Shown: positions 9,390-18,800, numbered from the stretch's first letter. The stretch: 25,696 bases of DNA from Nemertoderma westbladi (GCA_032718475.1 JAUCBJ010001068.1:1-25696), one strand, 5' to 3'. Made by a program: numbers and translations. The notes: a model not told the origin generated them from the sequence alone.

Positions 9390-10971
9390 TTGACAACCTA
9401 CTGAACAGAGATGTTGATACCCAGCTACCCGACCTCCCTGATCAACCTGTTCCGGAACTCGACCGCCCAATAGATGCGGCCGAGGTCACTTCATCCGTCA
9501 TTGGAAACAAGAACCACAAAGCGGCGGGCCCCGACAGGATCTCAAACGAATCATTAAAACTCGGTCTCCCCCTACTATTACCATTCCTCCTTGCGCTTTT
9601 CTCCACGTGTTTCGCAGCGGCGAAGTGCCCAGGTGGCTGGTTAACATCATATCTCCTTCCACTCTACAAAGGTAAGGGGCCAAAGTCGTCCCCGAACTCG
9701 TACCACGGAGTCGCGCTCCTATCATGTCTACTATAAAGATGTACACGTCTATACTCTTTAACAGACTATACAGCTGGGCGGAAATTAGCGGAGTCCTACC
9801 GGTATGTCAGTTCGGCTTCCGGAACGGGAAATCAACCATACAGGCCACTATGCAACTCCACGCACATATCCGGTGTGCGTTGAGTTTACCACGTGGTCAC
9901 GTTTACTGCGTATTCGTGGACTTCTCAAAGGCATTTGACTCTATCAACCGAAGGAAACTCTGTCTTAAGCTCTCAATACTGGGTCTTAGTCGTACTTTTA
10001 TAGCAGCAATATGGGCTATAATCGCATGCAACTTTGTCTGTATATGCCTGGGGATATATTTAATTGAGCCCATAACTCAAACGATTGGCGCAATCCAGGG
10101 TGATAAACTTTCCCCCCTACTCTTCAGCCTATTTGTTTCCAACCTCCCTGCTGTTATATTAGCTGCAGGCTGCTGTTTATATATGTACGCGGACGACGTC
10201 GCCATTACCAGTAACACGATCACCGAGGTTCAAACCAGCCTAGAGTACCTCCTGGCATACTGCAAAGAAAATGACCTCGTCGTCAATAAGGCGAAAACGA
10301 AGGCGATGAAAATCCGCCGTGGTGGCCGCCTCTGCAGAACCGATGTCCTAGTCTACGATGGATCCCCCCTGGAGTTCGTCAACTCCTTTGAGTACCTCGG
10401 GGTTGTCCTCACGACAAAGAACTGCGCCACAGGTCACTACAAACACCTACACAAGCGTGGGATATCAGCCTGTATGCAATTGGCAACTAAGGTCAATTTC
10501 AAGTTGATCTCCATGACAACAGCCCAGCGTCTATGGAAGCTCGTTATCCTACCAGCGACAGCGACGACCTACGGCTGCGCGGTCTTCGGTGTAGTTCCAT
10601 CGAATGCTGACTCACTGAACCACGTCGTAGCGGTTCGAGCATTCTATTGGAAACTGTGGTGTGGGGTAAGTAAATACGCCTCCACCACGGCAATACTAAA
10701 CGCGGTCGATCACCCTTCAGAGAATGGCGAGCTCTCCCTCCTCGAACTCACCGGCTACAGACACCGTGCGGCAGCCCAATTCATTTCTAACGGCTCGCAC
10801 CACAAGCTATGCCGCAGCAAAGGGTGCTGGAGACCGACGCCCATATGTATCTGCCATCTCTGCGACGGTCCGGCGACAGACAAGGACCACGGCCTCAGTT
10901 GTACTGGCATCCCAACCCTCTCAACAACATTTAAACGTTCCCTGTTCCTTTACGCCCTAAACGACTTTTAA
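9390..10971 (+). pseudogene. LINE D reverse transcriptase and C-terminal domain
   Basis: The first frame (to 9736) has the fingers: NHKAAGPDRISNESLKL, LTSYLLPLYKGKG, and SYHGVALLSCL. After a frame change near 9725 the rest is open for 415 codons to 10971: CQFGFRNGKSTIQA, CVFVDFSKAFDSI (first catalytic aspartate), IGAIQGDKLSPLLFSLF, YMYADDVAITS (catalytic pair), NDLVVNKAKTKAMK, FEYLGVVLT, and a C-terminal CRSKGCWRPTPICICHLC motif with a following DHGLSC, consistent with a zinc knuckle. Apart from the single shift near 9725 and the stub upstream, this is the best preserved RT in the window. Codon use is more GC-rich than the neighbouring intergenic DNA. Confidence 0.85.
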
Positions 10972-10986
10972 CTGAATCGATATCTA

Positions 10987-11003
10987 TTTTAATAAAAAAA
11001 AAA
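10987..11003 (+). terminator. Poly(A)-like 3' end of LINE D
   Basis: TTTTAATAAAAAAAAAAATAT lies about 15 bases after the ORF2 stop and combines an AATAAA signal with an A-run, as expected at the end of a retrotransposed transcript. Confidence 0.6.
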
Positions 11004-11426
11004 ATATATACATAATTTCTCTTTTATTTCATTACATTGCACCACCCTTTTAATACTTTTTTTTTTAAATTTTACAATGATAATTTAATTTAACTCAACT
11101 AATAGCACTTTACACGTATATTTACAATCACATAACATTAGATTTACAATATTTTATATGTGTGATTCCTACCATATACCTACATTAACTTGATTCCATG
11201 TTCCTGTTCCATTTTACACCATATGTTGGTAATAAAGTTTTAGTTTCATTAGTCCATAATTACAAGTCCATATTTTTTGGCAGTGATTTTTTATGCCCTT
11301 TTATTTGATTTTTTTGTGTCCTCATTTTTAAACGAATTGTGCATAATGACTTTTGTTGTCTCTTTAATGACTTTTGTTGTCCTTTTAATGACTTTTTATG
11401 TATGTATTTCTTAAAACTGTCAGACT

Positions 11427-11600
11427 GCTGATTTCTGGACTGTCATACAGTTGATTTCAACATGCCTATGCCAAAACATTCAAAATTTGTTGATTTCTGG
11501 TCTGTCGGACAGTTGGTTTCACTATGCCTGTGCCAAAACATTCCATGATTTATAGACTATGAGATAGATTTCCATATGCGCCTGTGGTAAAAGACTCTAA
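11427..11600. repeat. Degenerate 62-bp tandem repeat, about 2.8 copies
   Basis: Units start at 11427 and 11489 with TGATTTCTGG followed by a GACAGTTG-like word, ATGCC and TGCCAAAACATTC. A third, poorer copy begins around 11545-11550. Distance between the first two starts is 62 bases. Confidence 0.7.
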
Positions 11601-12801
11601 ATTTATTAGTTTGTGGTTGTTGTCGATAATCGATTCCCTAGACTAGCGACTTTACGAATCTACCAAGATCTATACGGATCATGCTATGTGCTTGATTCAT
11701 CTGCACTGATCATAATACATTGTAAATCTGCTACGATCAGAGAATGATCATACAAAATCTTTTAAGAATTTACATATACAAAATATTGAACAAATATTTA
11801 TTTATTGAATGTCTGGTTGCAATTTGTTAAATATCAAAACCATTTTTACATTAAACATTATAATTATAATTATTGTCTTGGAATGTAACAACTTGGCTAT
11901 TATATCTGCTACGATCAGACTACGATCAGGATAAGATCAGGCCAGATATTGAGGCTGTCCAAATTTTAAAACACCAGAGGCAGAGGCCAATGATTATTAT
12001 TTTTTTGCCATATTTGACCGACTCAGAGTACTCTCTTTCACAGCGTTTTACATAAGATTACATTACATATCATACGAAGATCTTTTTTAAGATCTTATCA
12101 TGATCATATCATGATAATATCAAGTTAGAAATTATCAATCAATAATTAATTATAAATTATCAATTAATAGGTATAGAAACAAAGAAATTTATAAATCTAC
12201 TTCAATATGAATTATCTAATATGGTGGCCACGTAGAGTAATTATATTAATTTATATGAATCTAATATAAATTTATTGATATTAATGCAAAGTTAAATTGG
12301 CTTATCTTAAAACCAAATTGAAATTTGTTCTGCTTAAATATAATACCATTACCACACAATAGATATACATATAGGGACAATAGGAAATGTTAGGTGTGTA
12401 GGTGTTAGTTGTACAGTAGGATATGTAGGTAAGATGTGTTAGGTTAGTTCTATCTACATCCCCCACTGCCATATCCCCATAGTAACAGTCCACAGTGCAA
12501 ACATAAGAATGCTTCAAATTTTGCTTAATTATTGATTAAGAACTATTAAGATCTTTGCAGAACTTTGTTATATATCATTAATTCTGCAAAGATCTACACT
12601 GATCTTACTAAAACTCCAGAAATCAGCCATGGTCTTACCAATCCTGCAAAGATCTGCACTGATCGTTACCAACCCCGCTAAGGTCATAGAGCAAAGGTGC
12701 CAAGATCTTACCAGACATATAAAGATCTTATGCTAAGATCAGTGCAGATTGGTGATGTTGCAAGATAAAAAGTAATCACCGTCACCGTGACCAACGTCAT
12801 C

Positions 12802-12827
12802 AGTACTGCAGTACAGTACTGCAGTAC
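12802..12827. repeat. Duplicated palindromic 13-mer
   Basis: AGTACTGCAGTAC occurs twice head to tail (12802-12814 and 12815-12827). Each copy contains the palindrome GTACTGCAGTAC. Variants of these words recur to about 13170. Confidence 0.85.
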
Positions 12828-13611
12828 AGCAGTATGTAGCCAGGTAGCAGCAGAGTAGCAGACTTTCAGAGGAGCTAAACCTCAAAACCAGTAAACAGCT
12901 ATTACCAGATTACCCTACTGTCAGACTGTATGAACTGATGAGTGGGTTACATTACACAGTTACAGCATACTGCAGTACTGTCATACAGCAGTACAGTCGA
13001 TCAGTCAGTCTCTGCTGTGCAGTGACCGTCAGACTGCAGACTGTCAGAACCAGAAGGCTGGAAGGAACCAAAACAATCACATAATTGACCGACTGACTGC
13101 AGTAAGCCTACTGCTCAGGCTGCTGTCACTCAGCTGCTCAGTACTGCAGTATGCAGTACCGGTCTGCCGGTACCATCAGACCATGCAGCCATAGCACCGG
13201 CAATTACCGGTACGGAATTAACGATTTTAAAATTATAATTTTTGTGTGATTTGTTTATATCTGTATATAAGCTACCGCGCTACCGCTACCGGTACCTACC
13301 GTGCTACTGCATACTGCTACAGTCACAGTCCTACAAGCTGACAAGGCTGGATTGTGGATGGAGTAATTTCTGAATTTTGCAGATTTGACAGTTTGATTAC
13401 CAGATTACGGTATGGTCTGATGGTAGTTCACAGTTCAGTCAGTCAGTAGGCTGGTAGGCCTAAAGCTGTAAAGTAGTTATTTAGACATAGGCCTACCTGC
13501 ATACAGATGACAGACCGTCTTCTGGTCTTTATGTCTTTAGCTGTTTAGAGTTTATGCCTAGGCCTAAACAATTTTAAATACGGTAGTCTGTAGTCGGCAG
13601 TCGGTAACGGT

Positions 13612-13790
13612 ATGAAGTTGAAGTTAAAGTTTTTTATTAACATTGTACAAGTCATATAAAATATAAGACATATAACAGTATAAAACATAACATAATATCT
13701 GGTAATCTGGTAATACACTAATAACCGGCATAAATTGGAGTCGACTAGGCCAGGCCGCCACTGCCTGACTGCGCCAGGCCCCCTATCAGC
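13612..13790 (-). mobile_element. Possible 3' UTR and tail of an inverted LINE
   Basis: Read on the minus strand the sequence runs from GC-rich CCTGGCCTAGTCGACTCC through AT-rich DNA to GTTAATAAAAAACTTTAACTTCAACTTC: an AATAAA signal followed by a tail of AACTT(C)-type repeats. This matches the usual look of an invertebrate LINE 3' end, but no coding part adjoins it. Confidence 0.35.
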
Positions 13791-13939
13791 CTATAATATT
13801 TTAATTTAATAAAAAATAGTGCATAGTTCATAAATCTAATATAGATTATAGATTATCTTGTAGACATACAATGTTAGGGATAACTCCATGCAGCCATGTA
13901 TGCTTACAAGGCTGTGTCAGTATGTGCGTCCATTATTTC

Positions 13940-14700
13940 AGTACTTCTGTACTTGAGAATTGTACACCAGTAACCTCACCATTCAACGTCAGAACGTAGG
14001 AACTATTGACTTGATTGAACAAGTACAGCGCTTTTTTACCCGGCGTCTTTTTGCTCGCTGTAAACTAGATCGCAAGAGTTACCTTTATCGATTAGCAGTA
14101 CAGTACAGTTACAGTATATACAGTTACAACCACTTGAAATGCGCCGTCATATATCAGATTTAAAAATGGTTTAGGCCTACAATATTATATATAGCGGTGT
14201 TGATTTAAATTTTGATGATTTTTTACGTATGGAAATGCTGAACGTAGCAATAGAGTTCATAATTTCAAATTATTTAAACGATATGCCAGATTACAAATTA
14301 ATAAATTTAGATTTTCAAATCGCGTAGTCGATATATGGAACTAATTACCTGTCTGCCTGTAGAAGTAGTTAACTCTCCCAATATAAATGTTCTTAAAAGT
14401 CGGGTGAAAGATATTGATATTTTAAAATATTGTCTGTTTGTTAGAAATTTAGATTAATATTAATTCACTTGCAATATTTTATTTTTACTTTATTCGGCTA
14501 TATTTTATAAAAGTTTATACTGTTTTATATATAGGGCCTACAATATTTTTAATGATAAGAACTATGTATTTTTTTGTTTGCCCATGCTGCCATGTCTTTT
14601 TAATGTATCAGTTAGTGTTTTTGTAAACTTTGATGATTTTCTCCCTTGTTTTTTAAATATTTTATTTAATAAAAGGTGAAATATAATAATAATAATAATG
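13940..14700 (+). mobile_element. Jockey/CR1-like LINE C-terminal remnant with (TAA)n tail
   Basis: Coding traces in several frames: a degraded LExCTPVxSPF phrase (13955-13985), then IDLIEQVQRFFTRRLF and YLYRLAV (14006-14100), GVDLNFDDFL (14191-14225), VHNFKLFKRYARLQINKF followed by FSNRVVDIWN and LP (14255-14350), and a terminal segment ending NLD-stop near 14457. These are the landmarks of the C-terminal domain after the RT in jockey/CR1-type elements. A 240-base AT-rich 3' UTR follows and ends in ATAATAATAATAATAAT (14684-14699). Several stops and shifts make it a relic. Confidence 0.7.
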
Positions 14701-14733
14701 TACGGTCGGTAGGTAGACTTATCTTTTAGCTGT

Positions 14734-14815
14734 TTGGTACCAGTAGTAATAAATCTGTTAATTGTAATATCAATTGGTACCGGTAGTAAATAAATCTGTA
14801 AATTGTAATATCAAT
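14734..14815. repeat. 40-bp direct duplication
   Basis: Two head-to-tail copies of a unit beginning TTGGTACC and ending TGTAATATCAA start at 14734 and 14774, differing at a few positions. It lies just upstream of the RER1-like gene; the second copy contains TACCGGTA. Confidence 0.9.
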
Positions 14816-14905
14816 CAGCCAATCAACGGCGCACATATTCCAGTATTCGGGGTTTAACTCAGTAATTGTATTGTATAACTGTGAATTGTCTGGCAGTCTA
14901 TCAGA

Positions 14906-15505
14906 ATGAGCGACGTACTTCCGGATGAATCTACGGCGTCACTAACTCAACCACCTTTAGCGACAAGAATTTATAGAACAATCGCCACTCGCAATCAACT
15001 CTTTTTAGATAAAGTAACTCCCCACACATTTCTAAGATGGATGTTTACGTTACTTTTGCTTGGAGTATATTTCCTTCGCAGTGTATGTATCGCAGGGATG
15101 GTACCTCGTCACATATTTCCTAGCTATTCTTTCTCCTCAAGCCAGTTGCTGGCGTTTTTAACCCCCAAAGTAACGCCGACATTTACAGAGGAATCTGACG
15201 ATGACGGTCCAAGTTTACCGACTCACAGTGGAGATGAATTCCGTCCCTTTATCCGTCGACTTCCGGAGTTTAAGTTTTGGTGGACCGGCACTCGAGCAAT
15301 AATCATTTGCCTATTCCTCACAATGTTTAACGCTTTCAATATTCCCGTCTTCTGGCCCATTCTTGTAGTGTATTTTATCACTTTATTTTGTATCACTATG
15401 AAGCGGCAGCTTAAACACATGATGAAGTATAAATATATACCGTTCTCCTTTGGTAAGACAATATATAAAGGTAAAGAAGACACCGGCAAGGTGGTTTCCC
15501 ACTAG
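14906..15505 (+). CDS. RER1: RER1-like protein, single exon, locally out of frame
   Basis: Homologue of Rer1, the Golgi membrane receptor that returns escaped ER proteins and unassembled subunits to the ER. Its 199 residues match the family length (about 196 in vertebrates). Recognised phrases: LDKVTPHTFLRW (34-45), TM1 to about 58, LLAFLTPKV (81-89), DDDGPSLPT (98-106), EFRPFIRRLPEFKFW (111-125), FNIPVFWPILVVYFITLFCITMKRQLKHMMKYKYIPF (144-180), KGKEDTGK (188-195). Residues 59-77 do not fit the family, but the +1 frame from 15081 to about 15130 gives VYVSQGWYLVTYFLAIL, which does; one inserted base near 15080 and a compensating change near 15135-15145 explain this. The start has A at -3 and an in-frame TGA at 14882. 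No introns interrupt it, unlike typical animal RER1, suggesting a retrocopy; no poly(A) tract or target duplication was found. Confidence 0.85.
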   Translation: MSDVLPDESTASLTQPPLATRIYRTIATRNQLFLDKVTPHTFLRWMFTLLLLGVYFLRSVCIAGMVPRHIFPSYSFSSSQLLAFLTPKVTPTFTEESDDDGPSLPTHSGDEFRPFIRRLPEFKFWWTGTRAIIICLFLTMFNAFNIPVFWPILVVYFITLFCITMKRQLKHMMKYKYIPFSFGKTIYKGKEDTGKVVSH

Positions 15506-15611
15506 GCGTATGTCCATATTTCAGTATTTGAAAATGTTGATATCTCCAGAACACATACACTGTATGTATCTAAGGATTGGTGTTTTTTTTACTAATATTT
15601 ATCAAATCCAT

Positions 15612-15635
15612 ATCAACCAATTCCAATTGGTTGAT
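15612..15635. repeat. 10-bp perfect inverted repeat
   Basis: ATCAACCAAT (15612-15621) and ATTGGTTGAT (15626-15635) flank a 4-base loop, about 110 bases after the RER1 stop. Function unknown; it could be a small hairpin or chance. Confidence 0.8.
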
Positions 15636-15681
15636 TTAAGTATAATAAGGGTACCGGTATATATTTAAGTAGTAAAGAAGC

Positions 15682-15691
15682 CAATTAAGGC
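15682..15691. repeat. Target-site duplication, left copy
   Basis: CAATTAAGGC directly before the MITE terminus; the matching copy is at 16409-16418. One extra flanking C on each side could extend it to 11 bases, depending on where the terminus is placed. Confidence 0.85.
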
Positions 15692-15732
15692 GGGTGAGTA
15701 CAAAACAAAGACCTGCATAATCTTGTAACATG

Positions 15733-15756
15733 CCCCCCCCCCCCCCCCCCCCCCCC
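15733..15756 (+). repeat. Poly(C) tract, 24 bases
   Basis: Uninterrupted run of C at the 5' boundary of the SINE. Long homopolymers are prone to length error in assembly and to slippage in vivo. Confidence 0.95.
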
Positions 15757-16101
15757 ACCTTGCTGCCTTGGTGTAGTGGTTACATTTAATTCACTTCTCT
15801 CCAGAAGTCGTGTGTTCAATCCCCGCATGGGGGCCAAAGCACTTTTCGTTTCGGCGCTTTATAGGTACCGGGTTCGAGCCCTAATAGTCAGGTTGATATT
15901 TTTCGCTATGGAGAGATTATCATATTATCTTAATTACTTTATAGGGACCAGCCAGCGCGCATCTCTATCCTTAAGTGGTAGCTAAATGAGTACTGGAGTT
16001 TCCTATGGGGAGTATAGTGCTAGGGGACCGCACTGGAAATAAGTCGTCAGACTTTGTGCGCAAACCCTGGCCTAACGGCCGAAGAAAATTTATTTTACTT
16101 T
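15733..16101 (+). mobile_element. tRNA-derived SINE with 5' poly(C), inserted in the MITE arm
   Basis: About 369 bases bounded by ACATG on both sides (15728-15732 and 16102-16106). It begins with 24 consecutive C, then a tRNA-like head with an A box TGGTGTAGTGG (15769-15779) and B box GTGTTCAATCC (15812-15822). A second, better B box GGGTTCGAGCCC lies at 15870-15881. The 3' region has the small hairpin GGCCTAACGGCC (16069-16080) followed by AAGAAAATTTATTTTACTT, a likely LINE-derived recognition tail. Internal promoter boxes imply RNA polymerase III transcription; movement would depend on a partner LINE. The family name is unknown to me. Confidence 0.8.
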
Positions 16102-16408
16102 ACATGTGTTAACTTTAGTTTATTGTTTTGGTTCCCCCAACACGCCTCTGTAACCTGCTCCTTTACTAACCTGCTCCTTTAAATGGCAATAGGACTTCAC
16201 TTAACGGTCTTTGGGACCTGTACAAAACAAAGAGGTAAATCTCGTTAGGTCTCAAAGTGCGTTAGTTCCCAATTGCCATTTAAAGGAGCAGATTAGTAAA
16301 GGAGCAGGTTACAGAGGCGTGTTGTGGGAACCAAAACAATAAACGAAAGTTAACACGTGTGTTTTGTATAGGTCTTTAGTCTTTGGCGTCTTTGTTTTGT
16401 ACTCACCC

Positions 16409-16418
16409 CAATTAAGGC
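16409..16418. repeat. Target-site duplication, right copy
   Basis: CAATTAAGGC directly after the MITE terminus, identical to 15682-15691. Confidence 0.85.
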
Positions 16419-17761
16419 TGTTGGAGCTTAAAACCGACCTATATTATATATGTATAACACAGTATTATATCATAATCGTTGATGATTGGTACTCTGGTAG
16501 CTGTAGGTGTGACCTGTTATTGTGGGGCGACTCAGAACTGGAAGCCCTCAACGAATGGTTATTGCTATAATTATATTACTAGGGCCGTTTTGCCTGGGGA
16601 GTTCAGCATTGTTAACAATAATATTATGTAATCGAATACTGGCGCTCTAGTCTATCACTTGAGCTACCCCGATGTTACTAGTAGTATATATAATGAGAAC
16701 TGTTCGCTGATGATGGCTTACCGTTCTGCTCCCACTCAAGTTAACTAATACATTATTCTTACAATATATAAACAAAACAAACATACCTAATTGTACTCCA
16801 TGTTAATATATATATTTAATAGTAATTCTGAAATTACAATTATAATAATGTATTAATAATCAATCACTGTATGGGATCACAGTCAAACTATTTTTCCACA
16901 AATAAAATATCATATTTTTTATCTTAATGAAATACTTGTTGTTCGTAAAGGTGATTGTAAGAACAAGTGATTATCAATGTTAATATTATATTTTAATTTT
17001 TAATTATGTATAGTGGAGATGGAGAATATGTGCGGTGGTGTTAATACGGGACCAGAGGCTGGTGAGACGTCCTTGTTGGTCAAAACAAATCAGCGGTTTT
17101 CATGGTTTGGGGATTTTTATTTTAATATATTAATGAATTTTGTATATGTTTACGTTATAACAACATATTATCTTAGTTTATCGTATGCGTTATATACTTA
17201 TTGTCTATTAATTTATGTTATTACCCATTCTAAATGGTTTATAAATAAAAAATAATGCTAGCCTACGGCAAAAAAATAACCGATTTCGCCCTAGGGAATA
17301 TAACCAGTTATTTCCCGCGTAACATAGCAATAAAATAAACAAACATGCATTAATTATTAACTGGCCAATGAAATTAAATAGATTTAAAGTTTGTATTCTA
17401 ACTGCTAGCTGCTGTGGTGACTACGCAAAAAATCTCCAATGAATTAAATACATAATTGTAAGATTTATTGTCGTTATAGAAATTGTAATAAAAGTTCTAG
17501 AAAACTATTCACTTTCTCTGCTCTCACTGATACAATACTTTTATATTTGTTGTATTATATTATTAAGTAATACAGTGTTAATTAAATTAATATTTTCAAG
17601 GCTCTTATATCAATAAATTATTGTTAAATATGTGTGTCAAAAAAAATTATAAGTAAATAAAGCTAATTTGAATTCTACTGAATTGTTCTTTCACTGATTA
17701 TTTTTTCACCTTTTTTATTTCCCCATCAAATACAGTATGACTGGAAATGTATACAAAGATC
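16419..17761. other. Gene-free AT-rich DNA
   Basis: No supported gene. A short A-box-like sequence of a tRNA-related repeat is visible on the minus strand (16639-16670, GGTAGCTCAAGTGATAG). An imperfect inverted repeat with ends TGCTAGCCTACG and CGTAACATAGCA spans about 17254-17328 and may be a small MITE. The open frame at 17013-17255 is rich in Tyr, Ile and Leu as expected of random AT-rich DNA. Confidence 0.55.
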
Positions 17762-17800
17762 CAGATAGGGGGGGGGGGGGGAGGGGGACTGGACGCAAAC
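17762..17800 (+). repeat. Poly(G)-bearing repeat fragment, inverted relative at 18935-18959
   Basis: CAGATAG is followed by a long G run (14 G, A, 5 G) and ACTGGACGCAA. The reverse complement of 18935-18959 reads CAGATAGGGGGGAAACTGGACGCAA, so the same unit occurs in opposite orientation about 1.15 kb away. Confidence 0.65.
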
Positions 17801-17829
17801 AACTCCTGCAGTTATAGCAGGACGAGAGT

Positions 17830-17854
17830 TAGTTCACCACCAAGCGGTGAACTA
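17830..17854. repeat. 9-bp perfect hairpin
   Basis: TAGTTCACC (17830-17838) pairs with GGTGAACTA (17846-17854) across a 7-base loop. Single occurrence in the window. Confidence 0.75.
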
Positions 17855-18119
17855 TGGAAATTGTGCGACGCCAAATTGTCGAAACTGTCTCAACTTTTTC
17901 TCTACTACACACATACTAAATTGCAATATATTTGATTGAACCGTTGCTAAGCGACCAAAGATTTGTCCGACACACAGACAGACCACACAAAAATAGGCCC
18001 ATGTCACCCAACTCGCCAAGCCAAACACAGTCGTTCTATTTTTATTTCACATGGCCAAGTAGTTTCTGAGTTGTAAAGCGGCTAACAAACACACAAACAA
18101 GGGTAGTTTATTATAACAT

Positions 18120-18510
18120 ATCTATGCATAGTTATAAAATACCACGCCCCAATTTAATCCCCCCCCCCCCCCCCCCACCCCTCCCATCAAAACCCTTTTA
18201 GAACAGTTTGAGTCCAAGAAAGTCGGTAAAACGGGATGCGTTATTAATATAAAAATATCTATGCATAGTTATTTATCCCCCCCAAAATACCACGCCCCAT
18301 TTTAATCTCCTCCCCCCCAAACAAAACCCTTTTAGAACAGTTTGAGTCCAAGAAAGTCGGTAAAACGGGATGCGTTATTAATATAAAAATATCTATGCAT
18401 AGTTATTTATCCCCCCCAAAATACCACGCCCCATTTTAATCTCCTCCCCCCCAAACAAAACCCTTTTAGAACAGTTTGAGTACAAGAAAATCGTTAAACG
18501 GAATGGGTAA
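18120..18510. repeat. 134-bp tandem satellite, three copies
   Basis: Units start with ATCTATGCATAGTTAT at 18120, 18257 and 18391. Shared blocks are TACCACGCCCCA, a C-rich tract, AAAACCCTTTTAGAACAGTTTGAG and AAGAAAGTCGGTAAAACGGG. Units 2 and 3 are nearly identical; unit 1 differs mainly in the C run (18 C at 18159-18176), and unit 3 loses similarity near 18505. The start word ATGCAT with flanks is itself palindromic. Confidence 0.92.
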
Positions 18511-18518
18511 TAACAAAC

Positions 18519-18651
18519 TTATTACACGGTTATCAAGTTATTTTCCCGGTTATTTAACCCTTGGGCAGGAACACCCTCGGGCTTCGCCCTCGGGTTGTTT
18601 CCTGCCCGCGGGTTAAATAACCGGGAAAATAACTTGATAACCGTGTAATAA
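18519..18651. mobile_element. Long hairpin, probable foldback MITE, 53-bp arms
   Basis: Arms 18519-18571 and 18599-18651 are reverse complements except for two adjacent bases (TT against GC). The 27-base centre contains CCCTCGGGCTTCGCCCTCGGG, able to extend the stem with small mismatches. The outer ends read TTATTACACGGTTATC. No coding capacity. A flanking duplication was not evident beyond AT-rich sequence, so the true ends are uncertain. Confidence 0.85.
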
Positions 18652-18800
18652 ATATAGATATAATACTGGATCCTTCATTAGTTTATTTACACAATCAATA
18701 ATTACCTGCAGTACCAGTTACTCGTAATAAACTAGTCAACTACTCGCGCAAATAACTTCATTCTTTAAACTTTTAGTTGCCGTTTCGGAGGAGAGGGAAC

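Larger units (their letters stand above)
7600..11003 (+). mobile_element. LINE family D, nearly full ORF2 with poly(A) end
   Basis: A third LINE family. In order it contains the end of an ORF1-like protein (7616-7918), a CCHC zinc-finger-like motif (around 7995-8060), an APE-type endonuclease (about 8160-8800), a linker (8851-9269), a reverse transcriptase (9390-10300) and a C-terminal Cys/His motif (10800-10900), then a 30-base 3' UTR with TTTAATAAAAAAAAAAA (10987-11003). At least two frameshifts (near 8850 and 9725) and the 120-bp insertion at 9270-9389 inactivate it. The 5' boundary is approximate, placed where the inverted Myb/SANT-like relic ends. Confidence 0.8.
11004..13610. other. Gene-free AT-rich and low-complexity DNA
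   Basis: No coding frame is supported. The region contains a degenerate 62-bp tandem repeat (11427-11600), a GATC-rich tract (about 11660-12745) and a stretch built from CAGTAC, CTGCAG and ACCGGT words (about 12790-13460). Nothing else recognisable was seen. Confidence 0.6.
15692..16408. mobile_element. Foldback MITE with 10-bp target duplication, split by a SINE
   Basis: Terminal sequences GGGTGAGTACAAAACAAAGAC (from 15692) and its complement (ending 16408) are perfect for 21 bases. Long inner arms (16107-16190 and 16272-16354) pair almost completely, sharing GTTTATTGTTTTGG, CACGCCTCTGTAACC and GCTCCTTTAAATGGCAAT. CAATTAAGGC flanks both ends (15682-15691 and 16409-16418). A 9-11 bp duplication is the size made by Mutator-like transposases, so mobilisation by a MULE is a reasonable inference; the element encodes nothing. 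A related fragment occurs at 18801-18850. Confidence 0.88.

Noticed and set aside
12302-12517. 71-codon minus-strand frame
   Set aside because: Low-complexity Tyr/Thr content within a GTAGGT-repeat-like stretch; no protein features.
15757-15830. Functional tRNA gene
   Set aside because: A and B boxes are present but the acceptor and anticodon stems do not pair properly, and the unit is bounded by a target duplication with a longer body: a SINE head.
16639-16670. tRNA gene on the minus strand
   Set aside because: An A-box-like TAGCTCAAGTG is present, but no B box or cloverleaf follows; more likely a repeat fragment.
17013-17255. 80-codon frame with a membrane-like C-terminus
   Set aside because: Tyr/Ile/Leu-rich composition is what AT-rich random DNA encodes; no homologue recognised and no start context.
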